Notes: generated by a model not told the origin, from the sequence alone. A stretch of DNA of 64,000 nucleotides from Verrucomicrobiota bacterium (GCA_004293445.1 RDYP01000003.1:310001-374000); one strand, 5' to 3'. Positions 21,101-30,192 are shown, counted from the stretch's first letter. Numbers and translations are program-made.

Positions 21101-23104
21101 ACCAGCAGCTCCGTTCCCAATCATGCCTCGCAGCTTTACGTTGGAGTGCTCGCCCCGGGCAGCGCGGTCTTCGATGGTCTGATCGACGAGGTCCGCTTCC
21201 ACCGGCGTGCCCTCTCCGGCACCGAGGTCGCTGCCCTGGAAAGCGCGACCGACAACTTCGCCCCGACCGTCGCCACCGGCCCCGCTCCCGCCGCGATTCC
21301 GGGCATCGCCGCGAACCTAACAGGATCAGCCGGGATTGATGCCGGACCTTCGCCCACAGTCGTTTGGAGCAAGGTCGGCGGTCCCGGCAATGCGATCTTC
21401 GCCAACCCTTCCTCCGCCAGCACCACCGTCACTTTCGACCAAGCCGGCACTTACCTTCTTCGTCTCACAGCAAGCAGCCCGGGCGCTCAAACTTCCGCCG
21501 ATCTCAGTGTCACCGCCGCTTACCCACCCCCGCTGCTGGCCATTGTCGACCCTCCGGCTCCCGTCGCGCTTGCCGATGCGGCCGATGCTCTCCGCCTGAT
21601 TGTCAGCACCGATGCCAATGGCGCACCCGGTAGCCCGACCATTGCTTGGAGTCAGTTCAGCGGCCCCGCTGCGGTGATCTTCGACGATCCCTCCGCGGCC
21701 GATACCCGTGCCCATTTTTCTGCACCCGGCAGTTATCTGCTTCGCTGCACCGCTACCGGCAGCGGCGGCAGCACCAGCGCGGATGTCTCCGTCACCATTG
21801 CCACCCCCGCCAGCCTCTCTCTCCGCCAAGGAGAAAACAGCTACAACCACGCCGCCACCTTTCTCCGTAGCGATGTCACGACCTGGAACTCCGGCGCGCG
21901 CGACCAGCTCGTCGTCGGCAAGTCGGCCAGCTCCTCGAACTTCTTCCGCAGCGTGCTTTCGTTCCCTCTAACAGGCGTCCCCGCCAATGCGACGCTCACC
22001 GCCGTCTCGCTCGACGTCTGGACCCATCCCACCCAAGCGGGTACCAGCAGCGTCGCCGCCCTCGAACTCCGCGCGGTCGCCGCCACCCCGGTCGAAGGCA
22101 GTGGCACCAGCAGCGACGCGAACAATATCAACGGCACCGGTACGGGTGCCACCTGGCTCAATCGCAGCGCCGCCACCGCGTGGACCAGCCCCGGCGGCGA
22201 CTTCGGCCCGACCGTTCTTTCGACGCTTCCCGGCTTCAACGCCGCCACGACTGCTGCTGCGAAAAACTTCCCGTCCTCCTCCGCCTTCCTCGCCACTACC
22301 CAAGCCGCCCTTGCCGCCGGTCAGCCGCTCAACTTGATGCTGATTTCTCCTCTAACAGAAAGCGGCCCCGTCGCCGCCTTCACCCGGCTTGCTTCGGACG
22401 ACCACCCGACCGTCGCCCAGCGCCCGCGCCTCAGTCTCATCTGGTCCGTCAATCCGGCCCCTGCCATCAGTTCCGGTCCCGCTCCGAACGCCATCACCGG
22501 CACGCCCGCCGCTCTAACAGGCAATGCCACCGGTGCCGATTCCACCACTTGGATCTTCGTTTCTGGCCCCGGCAGCGCCAGTTTCGCCTCTCCCGACAAC
22601 CCTGCCACCTCCGTCACCTTCAGTCAGGCCGGCAGCTATTTGCTCAGGCTGATCGCTTCCAATTCAAACGGCGAGGTGTCGCGGGATCTCTCGGTCGAGG
22701 TCAGGTCGGCGCTCGATCCTGCCAGCTTCGAAGACTGGCAAGAACTTACCTGGCAGGGGGTCGTCAGTCCGCAGATCATCGGCCCCGACGCCGATCCCGA
22801 TCGCGACGGTCTTACGAACCTCATCGAGTGGGCCCTGCACCTTGATGCTATGGTGCCTGGTTCCTTCGATCCCGATTTTGCGAAAAACGGAGCGCTCCTC
22901 GACTTTACCTACACCCGGCGCAAGATCGCCCCCGGCGAGGCGGAATTCCAGGTGGAATGGTCGGACAGCCTTAACAACGCATGGTCCAGCAGCGGGGTAG
23001 CTGAAACTCGGATCTCCCAGACCCCCGAGACCGAAACCATGGAGGCCACCATACCCGCAGGCCTCGGCAGGCGATTCGTTCGTCTCAATGTCCGGCGTCC
23101 CTGA
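18125..23104 (+). CDS. GH16 beta-glucanase-like enzyme with CBM-like, LamG, PKD-like and DNRLRE modules
   Basis: This is a 1659-aa exported protein. The GH16 domain occupies about residues 40-285, starting at GWTLAWNDEFEG, with the catalytic signature EIDICE (ExDxxE) at 150-155, so E150 and E155 are the predicted nucleophile and acid/base. GH16 enzymes cut beta-1,3/1,4-glucans or beta-galactans (laminarin, agar, carrageenan); the subfamily cannot be set here. Two carbohydrate-binding-like domains (about 285-545), a DUF1349-like domain (550-735), PKD-like, LamG (835-1035), further PKD-like and DNRLRE domains and the shared C-terminal module follow. The GTG at 18125 is the tracked start; ATG 18143 is an equally good alternative and both leave a signal peptide. 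The last ~500 residues parallel the end of the preceding gene. Confidence 0.9.
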   Translation: MKCERRMLFHSATTLLPIALGFAVVAMTSARLPAATPTGAGWTLAWNDEFEGSTIDTAKWRHWLPGARRDAVNSPSAVAVADGALAISTYTSGGTHYTGMLSTQDTYPYTYGYIEARIDYDSSPGMWSAFWMQSPTMGNPIGSPNSAGTEIDICEHRKVDGSGTNRDGNVGGVIHWDGYGADHKSHGYDSGNLGLGTGYHIYGMEWTPTQQKFYIDGVLRWTINNAPNTPVSQRSEFIILSSEVDDTSTTWAGPIPAGGYGTLATTTTKMKVDYVRVYRRSETVVNGDFEGKIGPFSASGQATWSATGGRNDPAAAKIAPTSGGSSVEQSVRGLLPDTAYQFNAWGNAGTTSPGLLIAAKNYGGSQTGQTLSSATYTQASVPFTTGSNNRSATVLAHSANIGSTAYVDDFQLRRAASVPNGHLEHDASHAWTSSYGGAIVSGDSTYDGEFAWKIPASSSSAGVEQDIVGLTPSTAYRLSGWTTNGNTSLSFGVKNHGASQVTSAVSSNIWARATVNFTTGSASTTATVFAFRPSSAQTAYADSFFLHQPLAAPWASADLTTTGRSGIAGRLGDRLVLQAGGNNLGGSNDAIHFLHQPLNGDGTITARLVGVDTTAYHAKAGLMIRESTAPGARSASVVWGPVNQLVEFNRRTTGNASASSTLTPRDIVEPPWLRLTRRGNTFTAYRSPDGQSWTRVGSPQTIAMSANALVGIPACAGDTTRLTEVAVDDVSITAPIADVSITSPADGSTLSGTGQALHLTATVSSTTTPTLAWSMVSGPGSVSFVDPNLATTSATFSATGSYVLRLTATTAAGSGSADLTVHVASAPVPDASLVLHLKLDESSGTIASDSSGSANHGTATGGFAWQPASGAITGAADFNGTDSYFAVPDSASLDNTAAFTLSYWFRAETLGNNTGLVAKRVGPSDNNSYGFFLGLDGKLSVDVNSSNNRFTSNTTFNSGRWYHIALVFDGSLAEAQRAKLYVNGALDTTAAETSSSVPNHASQLYVGVLAPGSAVFDGLIDEVRFHRRALSGTEVAALESATDNFAPTVATGPAPAAIPGIAANLTGSAGIDAGPSPTVVWSKVGGPGNAIFANPSSASTTVTFDQAGTYLLRLTASSPGAQTSADLSVTAAYPPPLLAIVDPPAPVALADAADALRLIVSTDANGAPGSPTIAWSQFSGPAAVIFDDPSAADTRAHFSAPGSYLLRCTATGSGGSTSADVSVTIATPASLSLRQGENSYNHAATFLRSDVTTWNSGARDQLVVGKSASSSNFFRSVLSFPLTGVPANATLTAVSLDVWTHPTQAGTSSVAALELRAVAATPVEGSGTSSDANNINGTGTGATWLNRSAATAWTSPGGDFGPTVLSTLPGFNAATTAAAKNFPSSSAFLATTQAALAAGQPLNLMLISPLTESGPVAAFTRLASDDHPTVAQRPRLSLIWSVNPAPAISSGPAPNAITGTPAALTGNATGADSTTWIFVSGPGSASFASPDNPATSVTFSQAGSYLLRLIASNSNGEVSRDLSVEVRSALDPASFEDWQELTWQGVVSPQIIGPDADPDRDGLTNLIEWALHLDAMVPGSFDPDFAKNGALLDFTYTRRKIAPGEAEFQVEWSDSLNNAWSSSGVAETRISQTPETETMEATIPAGLGRRFVRLNVRRP

Positions 23105-23153
23105 CCTCGGAAACGTGATGATGTGCAACTTGTTTATCGGGTCACTCCTCAGC

Positions 23154-23175
23154 TTGTCCGCTATTTGGGGGACAA
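23154..23175 (+). promoter_or_regulatory. Conserved dyad element, copy A
   Basis: The copy has perfect arms TTGTCC and GGACAA around a 10-bp centre, followed by GAGAAACTTTTTG. It matches three other copies at 45720, 50720 and 51077. Unlike those, it lies about 320 bp from the next start codon and 50 bp after a stop codon, so either it acts at a distance or the gene it once served has been lost. Confidence 0.6.
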
Positions 23176-23452
23176 AGAGAAACTTTTTGTCCCAGAGAGG
23201 CCGTGCCACGTTTTGGCGAGGTGGATTCGAGTGTCTCAACATCCATCGTCCGCCACGAAATCCGTGAAACCTCTCCGTTCAAAAATCCGCGCCAATCCTC
23301 GCTCTTGCTAAACTGATGATGGCAACGACCCCGGCCACCGCGCCAATACCCGAAGAGGCGGGCTTCCCTTACCAGACAGCCTCTCCGGTCTGGTCACTGG
23401 AACGATCGGGATCCAAGTGAAGCGCTTTATCCAGCCACCCGAATTCCGGTAA

Positions 23453-23474
23453 GTTCAGGCGGCATAATTTGAAC
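23453..23474 (+). promoter_or_regulatory. Inverted repeat GTTCA-N12-TGAAC before the GH29 gene
   Basis: A five-base dyad flanks an AT-richer centre (GGCATAATT) 20 bp before ATG 23495. Position and symmetry fit an operator or a promoter-proximal site. With arms this short it could be chance, and no second copy was noticed. Confidence 0.3.
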
Positions 23475-23494
23475 TCTCGAATCCGAACCAACCC

Positions 23495-24988
23495 ATGAAG
23501 ACCGTTTCCGCGATCCTAGTTTTTTTCCTTGGGCAGTACGTGAGCTTGGTTCGTGCCGCCGAATCCGGTGACGAGGCCATCATGAAGCGCAATGCGGCCG
23601 AACAGGCCGCGGCGCTGAATCAGGATCCCGGCGGCACGGATCGCAAAGCGCTGCTGGATGCCCGGAGCAAAGAAAAGATCCACGCGGGGCTGTCGGGCGA
23701 ACGCAACGCGCATCCGGACGCCCAATGGTTCGGCAATGCTTCGCTCGGTCTGTTTCTTCATTGGAGCATCTCCTCCGTACACGGCGGCATCGATCTTTCC
23801 TGGCCGATGATCCAAAACATGGGGCCCAGTTTGAAATTCAAACCGTCGGACTATTGGAGGCTGGCGGAAGACTTCAAAGCCGAACATTACGATCCGAATC
23901 TCTGGCTCAAGGCGGCGAAAGATGCGGGCTTCGAATACGCCGTTCTCACCACGAAACATCACGATGGCTTCACGCTTTGGCCTACCACTGCCTCCGAAAT
24001 CGGCGTGCGCACCTCGCTGCCCGGTCGGGATCTGGTGAAGGAATACGTCGCCGCCTGCCGCGCGAACGGGATCAAGGTGGGCTTTTACTACTCCGGACCC
24101 GATTGGTTCAAAGGCAAGGACCACATGTCGTTCAACTATCGCAGCGAGAGCGGCGGCAATTCGTCGTTGCCTCCGATCCCCGGCCGACCCGACCTCGATA
24201 TGAACTGGGAGCCGACCAAGCTGAAACCCATGCCCGCCGAAGTCCGAGCCCGGATGCAAAAGGAGTGTCGCCAGCAATTGATCGAATTGCTCACCAACTA
24301 CGGGAAGATCGACGTGCTGTGGTTTGACGGCGGTTCGGGATCCGACATCACGCTGGAAGAGATTCGCAAGCTCCAGCCCGGCATCATCATCAACAACCGC
24401 GGCGGTCTGGCGCAAAAACAAGGCGGCCAGAAATTCAACGGCGATTACTTCACCGTGGAGCACGGGGATCAGCCCTTTCGCCCGCCGGGTTGGTGGGAGC
24501 AGTTGCGCATCTGGAATTCCCCCACATGGGGCTACATGAAGCAGAACGAGAAGAACTACGCTCCCACCGCATCCATTCTCAAGAGCTTAGCCCGTACGAA
24601 AGGGTGGGGTGGATCGGTGATGGTAAACTGCGGCCCACGCCCGGATGGCACGATGCCGCCGCCTTACTATCAGGGCATGAGCGAGGTCCGCGATTGGATG
24701 AAGGCGAACGCCGAATCCGTCGTCGGTGCGGATGCCATGCCACGCAACATGCAAGCCAACGTTCCCGTCACAACCCGCGGCCACACATGGTATCTTCACG
24801 CGGTTGCCGGAACCCGAGGCCGATTGTCGGTTAAGCCCGGCACGCCAATCGAATCCATCAAGTCCGCGCGTCTGCTTCGCACCGGAGAACCTGTGAAGTT
24901 CCAGTGGGCGGACGGCAACTTGGCGATCGATTTCCCGGAGCCCCCGCGCAGCACGCCGCACGAGGTGATTGCCGTCACGGTGAATTGA
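23495..24988 (+). CDS. GH29 alpha-L-fucosidase
   Basis: This 497-aa protein has a signal peptide (MKTVSAILVFFLGQYVSLVRAA) and should act in the periplasm or outside. It carries GH29 hallmarks: HPDAQWFGNASLGLFLHW near the start of the barrel, YAVLTTKHHDGFTLWP, and KIDVLWFDGG, in which D278 is the predicted nucleophile. GH29 enzymes release alpha-linked L-fucose with retention. Length fits a single-domain family member with a short C-terminal sandwich. It heads a run of genes with short spacing and probably opens the operon. The second GH29 at 34637 is clearly related but not a recent copy, so different linkages may be served. Confidence 0.93.
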   Translation: MKTVSAILVFFLGQYVSLVRAAESGDEAIMKRNAAEQAAALNQDPGGTDRKALLDARSKEKIHAGLSGERNAHPDAQWFGNASLGLFLHWSISSVHGGIDLSWPMIQNMGPSLKFKPSDYWRLAEDFKAEHYDPNLWLKAAKDAGFEYAVLTTKHHDGFTLWPTTASEIGVRTSLPGRDLVKEYVAACRANGIKVGFYYSGPDWFKGKDHMSFNYRSESGGNSSLPPIPGRPDLDMNWEPTKLKPMPAEVRARMQKECRQQLIELLTNYGKIDVLWFDGGSGSDITLEEIRKLQPGIIINNRGGLAQKQGGQKFNGDYFTVEHGDQPFRPPGWWEQLRIWNSPTWGYMKQNEKNYAPTASILKSLARTKGWGGSVMVNCGPRPDGTMPPPYYQGMSEVRDWMKANAESVVGADAMPRNMQANVPVTTRGHTWYLHAVAGTRGRLSVKPGTPIESIKSARLLRTGEPVKFQWADGNLAIDFPEPPRSTPHEVIAVTVN

Positions 24989-25078
24989 GCCAGCGATGAG
25001 CGCGCGCGGTCGAACCCACTTTTTCCCACTCACGATCTCAAGCCACAACTGAGAAGCATCATCCGATTTTCACCTCTT

Positions 25079-27952
25079 ATGAAACCACACTGCTGGCTAT
25101 CCGTTCTTCTCACCCTCGGCGCTTGGTGCGCATGCACTCATGCCGCTGAAATCCAAGCTCTCGCCGAAACGTTCAAGTCCCCGCCCAAGGAAACCCATCC
25201 GGTCCTCTGGTGGCGTTTCATGGATGATTACGCCAGCCGCGAGGGCATGGTGGCCGACTTAGATGGGATGAAACACATCAGCCTCGGTGGCGCGGTGGTT
25301 TCCTACTGCTCCAGTAGCTCCGGCATGAGCAAACCCGTGCCCGGCGCGCCCTTTGTCCCGATGCTTTCGACGGCATGGTGGGAGAACATGGACTTCACGC
25401 TCAAGCAGGCCGCCGATCGCGATCTCGATCTTTGGTTCCAGCTCTGCCCGGGCTACGCGACCTCGGGCGGACCCTGGATCACTCCGGAGCTTTCGATGCA
25501 GAAACTTGTTTGGAGCCAGGTCTCATGCAGCGCCGAAAAACCATACGATAAGATCCTGCCAACGCCCAATGTGGATAAGAAATGGAACTACTACCGCGAT
25601 GTCGCGGTGCTCGCGTTTCCCAACGGCAAAGGGCCTGTGGATCTGAAAAAGATCATCGACATTACTTCTTCGATGGACGCTGCGGGCCGATTGCAGTGGA
25701 AGCCGACGACCGGGAAATGGATCATCGTTCGCCTCGGCCACACGACCACCGGCGTCCCGGTGCATCCGGTGACGGAAGCGGGATATGGGCTGGAATGCGA
25801 CAAACTCAGCAAGGAGGCCACGCGCCACCAGTTCAACAGCTACTTCAAAAAGATCGCCGACAAACGTCCCGCAGGTTCGAAATCCAAGGTCGAGTTGTTC
25901 TTCGACAGCTGGGAAGCTCAGAACCAGAACTGGACGCCGACGTTTCTAACAGAATTCAAAAAGCGCCGCGGCTACGATGCGCTCCCTTGGCTGCTGGTCG
26001 CCACGAAACGAATCGTCGCCAGCGAGGAGCTGAGCCGCCGATTCGACTACGATTGGAAAACCACCATCGAGGAGTTGATCAACGACAACCATTTCTCCGA
26101 ACTCGTGCGGCTGTCCCACGAAAGCGGCTGCCGCGAGTTGCGTGCGCAACCTTACAATGGCCCCGTCAATTTCATGACCGCCGGAGCGCTGTTCGATATC
26201 CCCGAAGCCGAATACTGGCTCAACAAACGCGAATACGGCTGGTGGAGCCTGCGCATGATCGCATCGGTCGCCCACATCCACGGGAAAAAACTCGCCGCCG
26301 CCGAGTCGCTTACGGCCATGCCCGCCAACCATCATATGGACGCGGACCCTTTCAGCATGAAGGCGCAGACGGATCTCGCCTTCACCATGGGCATCAACAG
26401 CATGGCCATCCACGCCTCCGGCCACAATCCATGGCCGAAACATAAGCCGGGCATCACCAGCGGGTTTTTCCCGCCGCTCGTCGGTGCTTGGCAGACTTGG
26501 AATGACCTGGCCGGCTCGTGGATCCACTATCTAAGCCGTTGCTGTTACCTGCTGCAACAAGGATCGCCCACTGCCGATGTGGTGAAACTCTTCCGCCCCA
26601 ACGAAAAGGGTTATCCCGTGATCCCCGGTCACGCCAGCGACCTGTGCAACGAGGAGTTGATCGTTTCCTCGATGACCTTCGACGGCAAGGCGCTGTGCCT
26701 GCCCAGCGGCATGCGCTATCGGATCCTGGAGCTCCCGGACACGACCAAGATCGTGAACGCCCAGATGTCGCCCTCGGGCATCGAAAAACAAACCGGTCGA
26801 AAGCCGATGCCCCAGAACATCTCGCTGCCGCTGCTGCGCAAAGTGCGCGAGCTGGTTCTCGCAGGGGCCACGGTGCTCGGTCCGCGCCCGGAAATCAGCG
26901 CCGGGCTGACCGGATATCCGCAGTCGGATCGGGAACTCCAAGCCATTGCCACCGAGTTGTGGGGGCCTGCGGGAAACACCACGGTGGATCGCAAGGTCGG
27001 CAAAGGCCGCGTTCTATCAGGAATCTCCATCACCGAGGCGCTCGCCCGCATCAACTTGCAACCGGATTTCAAAACCGTCGAAAAGCTCCCCAGCGACGAT
27101 GTGCCTTGGATCCATCGCAAGGTCGGCGCGGACGATTGGTATTTCGTTTCCAACCAGCGCAACAAGCCGCTCAAGGTCACGGCTTCGTTTCGCGTCAGCG
27201 GCAAAATTCCGGAACTCTGGCATGCCGATACCGGCACCACCGAACCCGCTCGCGCCTGGACTATCCGCGACGGACGCACCGAGGTGGAACTGGATTTCGC
27301 GCCCCGTGGTTCGGTCTTCGTGCGCTTCAGCCCGGGAAAAATTCCTTCTCTGCCGGTCAAAATTGCCCAGCCAAAAATCATCGAATCCACCATCGTGAAA
27401 GGTGACTGGAAAGTCCGTTTCTCGCCGGATATGGGCGCACCCGCCGAGGTGGAGTTTCCCAAGCTCATCTCGTGGACCGAGCACTCGAACCCGGAAATCC
27501 GCCACTACTCGGGCATCGCAACCTATCAGACTGAAATCAACATCCCTGCTTCCAGGGGAAGGATCGTCCTCGACCTCGGCGAAGTGAAAAACCTGGCCCG
27601 CGTCACGGTCAACGGCACCCGTTTTCCCGAGCTATGGAAGCCGCCCTTCACTTGCGACATCAGCTCCGCTGTCAAACCCGGCGCAAACCCACTCACCATC
27701 GAGGTCGCCAACCTCTGGGCCAACCGCCTGATCGGTGATGAACTCCAACCACCGGACGTCATCTGGGAAACCAAGGGCAAAAGCGGCGGCATCCGACCGC
27801 TCGCCACGCTGCCCGATTGGCTGCTCCAAGGAAAACCCCGCCCATCATCCGGCCGCCGTGCGTTCTCCACCTGGAATTACATCCAGCCCAAACAGAAGCT
27901 CCTGCCGTCGGGGCTGATCGGACCTGTAACAATCAGCATCCAGCGCCCGTGA
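25079..27952 (+). CDS. GH106-type alpha-L-rhamnosidase-like hydrolase
   Basis: This 957-aa protein starts with a signal peptide (WLSVLLTLGAWCACTHAA). The N-terminal stretch PVLWWRFMDDYASREGM and the mid-protein LFFDSWEAQNQNWTPTF and QPYNGPVNFM match my recollection of GH106 alpha-L-rhamnosidases. The C-terminal ~150 residues (HYSGIATYQTEINIP, VTVNG, ANLWANRLIGDE) form a GH2-like sugar-binding jelly roll typical of that family. The predicted role is to remove terminal alpha-L-rhamnose from oligosaccharides. It sits 90 bp after the GH29 gene and 38 bp before the GH3 gene, consistent with co-transcription. The family call is confident; the precise substrate is not shown. Confidence 0.85.
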   Translation: MKPHCWLSVLLTLGAWCACTHAAEIQALAETFKSPPKETHPVLWWRFMDDYASREGMVADLDGMKHISLGGAVVSYCSSSSGMSKPVPGAPFVPMLSTAWWENMDFTLKQAADRDLDLWFQLCPGYATSGGPWITPELSMQKLVWSQVSCSAEKPYDKILPTPNVDKKWNYYRDVAVLAFPNGKGPVDLKKIIDITSSMDAAGRLQWKPTTGKWIIVRLGHTTTGVPVHPVTEAGYGLECDKLSKEATRHQFNSYFKKIADKRPAGSKSKVELFFDSWEAQNQNWTPTFLTEFKKRRGYDALPWLLVATKRIVASEELSRRFDYDWKTTIEELINDNHFSELVRLSHESGCRELRAQPYNGPVNFMTAGALFDIPEAEYWLNKREYGWWSLRMIASVAHIHGKKLAAAESLTAMPANHHMDADPFSMKAQTDLAFTMGINSMAIHASGHNPWPKHKPGITSGFFPPLVGAWQTWNDLAGSWIHYLSRCCYLLQQGSPTADVVKLFRPNEKGYPVIPGHASDLCNEELIVSSMTFDGKALCLPSGMRYRILELPDTTKIVNAQMSPSGIEKQTGRKPMPQNISLPLLRKVRELVLAGATVLGPRPEISAGLTGYPQSDRELQAIATELWGPAGNTTVDRKVGKGRVLSGISITEALARINLQPDFKTVEKLPSDDVPWIHRKVGADDWYFVSNQRNKPLKVTASFRVSGKIPELWHADTGTTEPARAWTIRDGRTEVELDFAPRGSVFVRFSPGKIPSLPVKIAQPKIIESTIVKGDWKVRFSPDMGAPAEVEFPKLISWTEHSNPEIRHYSGIATYQTEINIPASRGRIVLDLGEVKNLARVTVNGTRFPELWKPPFTCDISSAVKPGANPLTIEVANLWANRLIGDELQPPDVIWETKGKSGGIRPLATLPDWLLQGKPRPSSGRRAFSTWNYIQPKQKLLPSGLIGPVTISIQRP

Positions 27953-27990
27953 ATCCCCGCAAAGTGACATCCCACCGCTTCATCCCTGCC

Positions 27991-30192
27991 ATGCAACGCC
28001 CTTTTTCCACGGTCCTCATCGGCATCATGCTGTGCGGACAGGCCATTGAATCCCGAGCGTCCTCCGATCCGTTTCGTGATCCGGCTCTCCCGCTGGAACA
28101 GCGCGTTCAGGATCTCATCGGCCGTCTCACCCTGGAGGAAAAAGCGTTGTTGCTCGACCACAAGGGCCCCACGCTGGATCGCCTCAAGATCCGTTCGGAC
28201 CAGTGGAACCAATGTCTCAACGGCGTCCAGTGGGACCGTCCCACCACCATGTTCCCGACCTGCATCGCCATGGGAGCGACATGGGATCCGTCGTTGATCA
28301 ATGAGGTCGCCACTGCCCTCTCCGACGAGGCGCGCGCCATCTACAATGCCTGGCAACGTGATCCCGGTTTCAAGGGCGCGAAAAAAGGACTCATCTACCG
28401 CGCTCCCGTGATCAACATCTGTCGGAATCCTTATTGGGGACGCATCCACGAGGTTTACAGTGAAGATCCATTCCTCACCGGAAGAATGGCCGTGGCCTAT
28501 GTGAAGGGCCTTCAGGGTGACGATCCGCATTACCTGAAAGTCGCCGCCACTCTCAAACACTTCGCGGTCAACAATGTGGAGACCGACCGTCAGAAACTCG
28601 ATGCCCGGGTGCCGGAACGCTGGTTGCGCGAATACTGGCTGCCCCATTTCCGTGACGCGGTGGTGGAAGGCAAGGCCCAGTCGCTGATGGCGTCCTACAA
28701 CGCCATCAACGGCACCCCGAACAACGTCAACCACTGGCTGCTCACGGACCTGCTCAAGAAGGAGTGGGGGCACGAGGGTTTCGTCGTCTCGGACCTCGGC
28801 GGCGTGCGCACTTTGGTGCAGGGGCACGGAGCGGGGAAAATGGACTATGTGGACGCCGTCGCCCGCAGCGTGATGGCCGGATGCGATTTCTCCGACAAGG
28901 AATACCGGCTGAACATTCCCCAGGCGGTGAGGGAGGGGAAAATCACCGAGGAACGCCTCAATGATGCCCTCGCCCGCGTGCTCCGGGTTCGCATGAAACT
29001 CGGCGAATTCGATCCGCCCGAACGCCTGCCGTGGAGCAAAATCCCGCTCGATGTGATCGATGGTCCCGCACACCGCGCGCTGGCATTGAAGGTGGCCGAA
29101 CAATCGATCGTGCTGCTCCAAAACAAAGGCGGCCTTCTCCCGCTGGACCCAGGAACGATGAAGCGCGTCGCGGTTCTTGGCCCCCGAATCGATAGGATCA
29201 ACACCAACAATTACAACGGCAAGTTCCGCAACGGTATCACCCCGCTGCAAGGAATCATGAACCGTTTGCCGGTCGGCTGCGAAGTCACACACAGCGCCGG
29301 AGCAGTCATTGGCGGCAAGCCCCACAACTGGATCAAGGAGCCGCCGTTTCCGGAACTGGATCAAGCGGCGGAACTTCAAAAGGCTGCGGAACTCGCGAAA
29401 AACGCGGATGTCGCCATTGTCGTCGTCGGCACCGATTTCACCATTGAGCATGAAGCGCGCGATCGCACCAGCCTCGGACTGCCCGGCAATCAGGAGGAAC
29501 TCGTGAAAACCGTGCTTGCGGCAAACCCGCGCACCATCGTCGTTTTCACCAGCGCCGGGCCGCTTGCGGTGCCGTGGATCAAGGAACATGTCCCCGCCGT
29601 GCTACAAGCCTGGTGGCCGGGTGAAGAGGGCGGCAACGCGATAGCCGATGTGCTGCTTGGCCATATCAATCCGGCCGGGCGGCTTCCCTACACGATGTAT
29701 GCCTCCGACGCGCAGGTGCCTTCGCGCGACGTTTATGATATTTCCCGAGGGTTTACCTACATGTATCTCAAGGGCGATCCGCTCTACGCCTTTGGCCACG
29801 GCCTGAGCTATACGTCCTTCGAATATGCCAATTGCCAAGTCTCTCCTAGGCAATTCCCGGCCGAAGGAACGGTGAAAGTCAGCGTGGAGGTGAAAAACAC
29901 CGGCAAGCGTGAGGGCGACGAAGTGGTCCAGCTTTATGTTCGCGATCTGGAATGCAGCGTGGTTCGGGCTTCCAAGGAACTCCGCGGTTTCCAGCGCATT
30001 GCCCTCAAGCCGGGTGAGAAGAAAACGGTGACCCTGGAAGTCCCGGGCCGGAAGCTGGCGTTTTGGGATGAAACAAAACATGCCTTTGTGGTTGAACCGG
30101 GAAAGTTTGAAATCCTGATCGGCAGCGCCTCGGACGACATCCGGGTGAAAGAACAGATCGAAGCGATCTCAGCAGGGCAATGGAGACCCTAG
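27991..30192 (+). CDS. GH3 beta-glucosidase/beta-xylosidase
   Basis: I choose ATG 27991 (733 aa) because a signal peptide (MQRPFSTVLIGIMLCGQAIESRA) begins there; the tracked ORF start at 27817 lies inside the preceding gene in another frame. GTG codons at 27950 and 27965 are less likely alternatives. Residues ~30-350 are a GH3 barrel with LKHFAVNN and GFVVSDLGG, where D268 is the expected nucleophile. The alpha/beta sandwich and a C-terminal FN3-like domain (VSVEVKNTGKREGDEVVQLY) follow, which is the standard three-domain GH3 layout. It would trim beta-linked glucosyl, xylosyl or similar residues from oligosaccharides made by the neighbouring enzymes. Confidence 0.92.
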   Translation: MQRPFSTVLIGIMLCGQAIESRASSDPFRDPALPLEQRVQDLIGRLTLEEKALLLDHKGPTLDRLKIRSDQWNQCLNGVQWDRPTTMFPTCIAMGATWDPSLINEVATALSDEARAIYNAWQRDPGFKGAKKGLIYRAPVINICRNPYWGRIHEVYSEDPFLTGRMAVAYVKGLQGDDPHYLKVAATLKHFAVNNVETDRQKLDARVPERWLREYWLPHFRDAVVEGKAQSLMASYNAINGTPNNVNHWLLTDLLKKEWGHEGFVVSDLGGVRTLVQGHGAGKMDYVDAVARSVMAGCDFSDKEYRLNIPQAVREGKITEERLNDALARVLRVRMKLGEFDPPERLPWSKIPLDVIDGPAHRALALKVAEQSIVLLQNKGGLLPLDPGTMKRVAVLGPRIDRINTNNYNGKFRNGITPLQGIMNRLPVGCEVTHSAGAVIGGKPHNWIKEPPFPELDQAAELQKAAELAKNADVAIVVVGTDFTIEHEARDRTSLGLPGNQEELVKTVLAANPRTIVVFTSAGPLAVPWIKEHVPAVLQAWWPGEEGGNAIADVLLGHINPAGRLPYTMYASDAQVPSRDVYDISRGFTYMYLKGDPLYAFGHGLSYTSFEYANCQVSPRQFPAEGTVKVSVEVKNTGKREGDEVVQLYVRDLECSVVRASKELRGFQRIALKPGEKKTVTLEVPGRKLAFWDETKHAFVVEPGKFEILIGSASDDIRVKEQIEAISAGQWRP

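Larger units (their letters stand above)
23105..23494. other. 390-bp non-coding gap between the giant-enzyme block and the GH29 operon
   Basis: I see no convincing gene here. The 62-codon ORF at 23123-23311 has no recognisable features. The gap holds one copy of the conserved TTGTCC-N10-GGACAA element near its left end and a smaller inverted repeat (GTTCA-N12-TGAAC) just before the next start codon. It presumably carries the promoter of the GH29-led operon. Confidence 0.6.

Noticed and set aside
23123-23311. 62-codon ORF in the 390-bp gap
   Set aside because: It starts on TTG/GTG-type codons across the dyad element, has no recognisable features and is too short to support.
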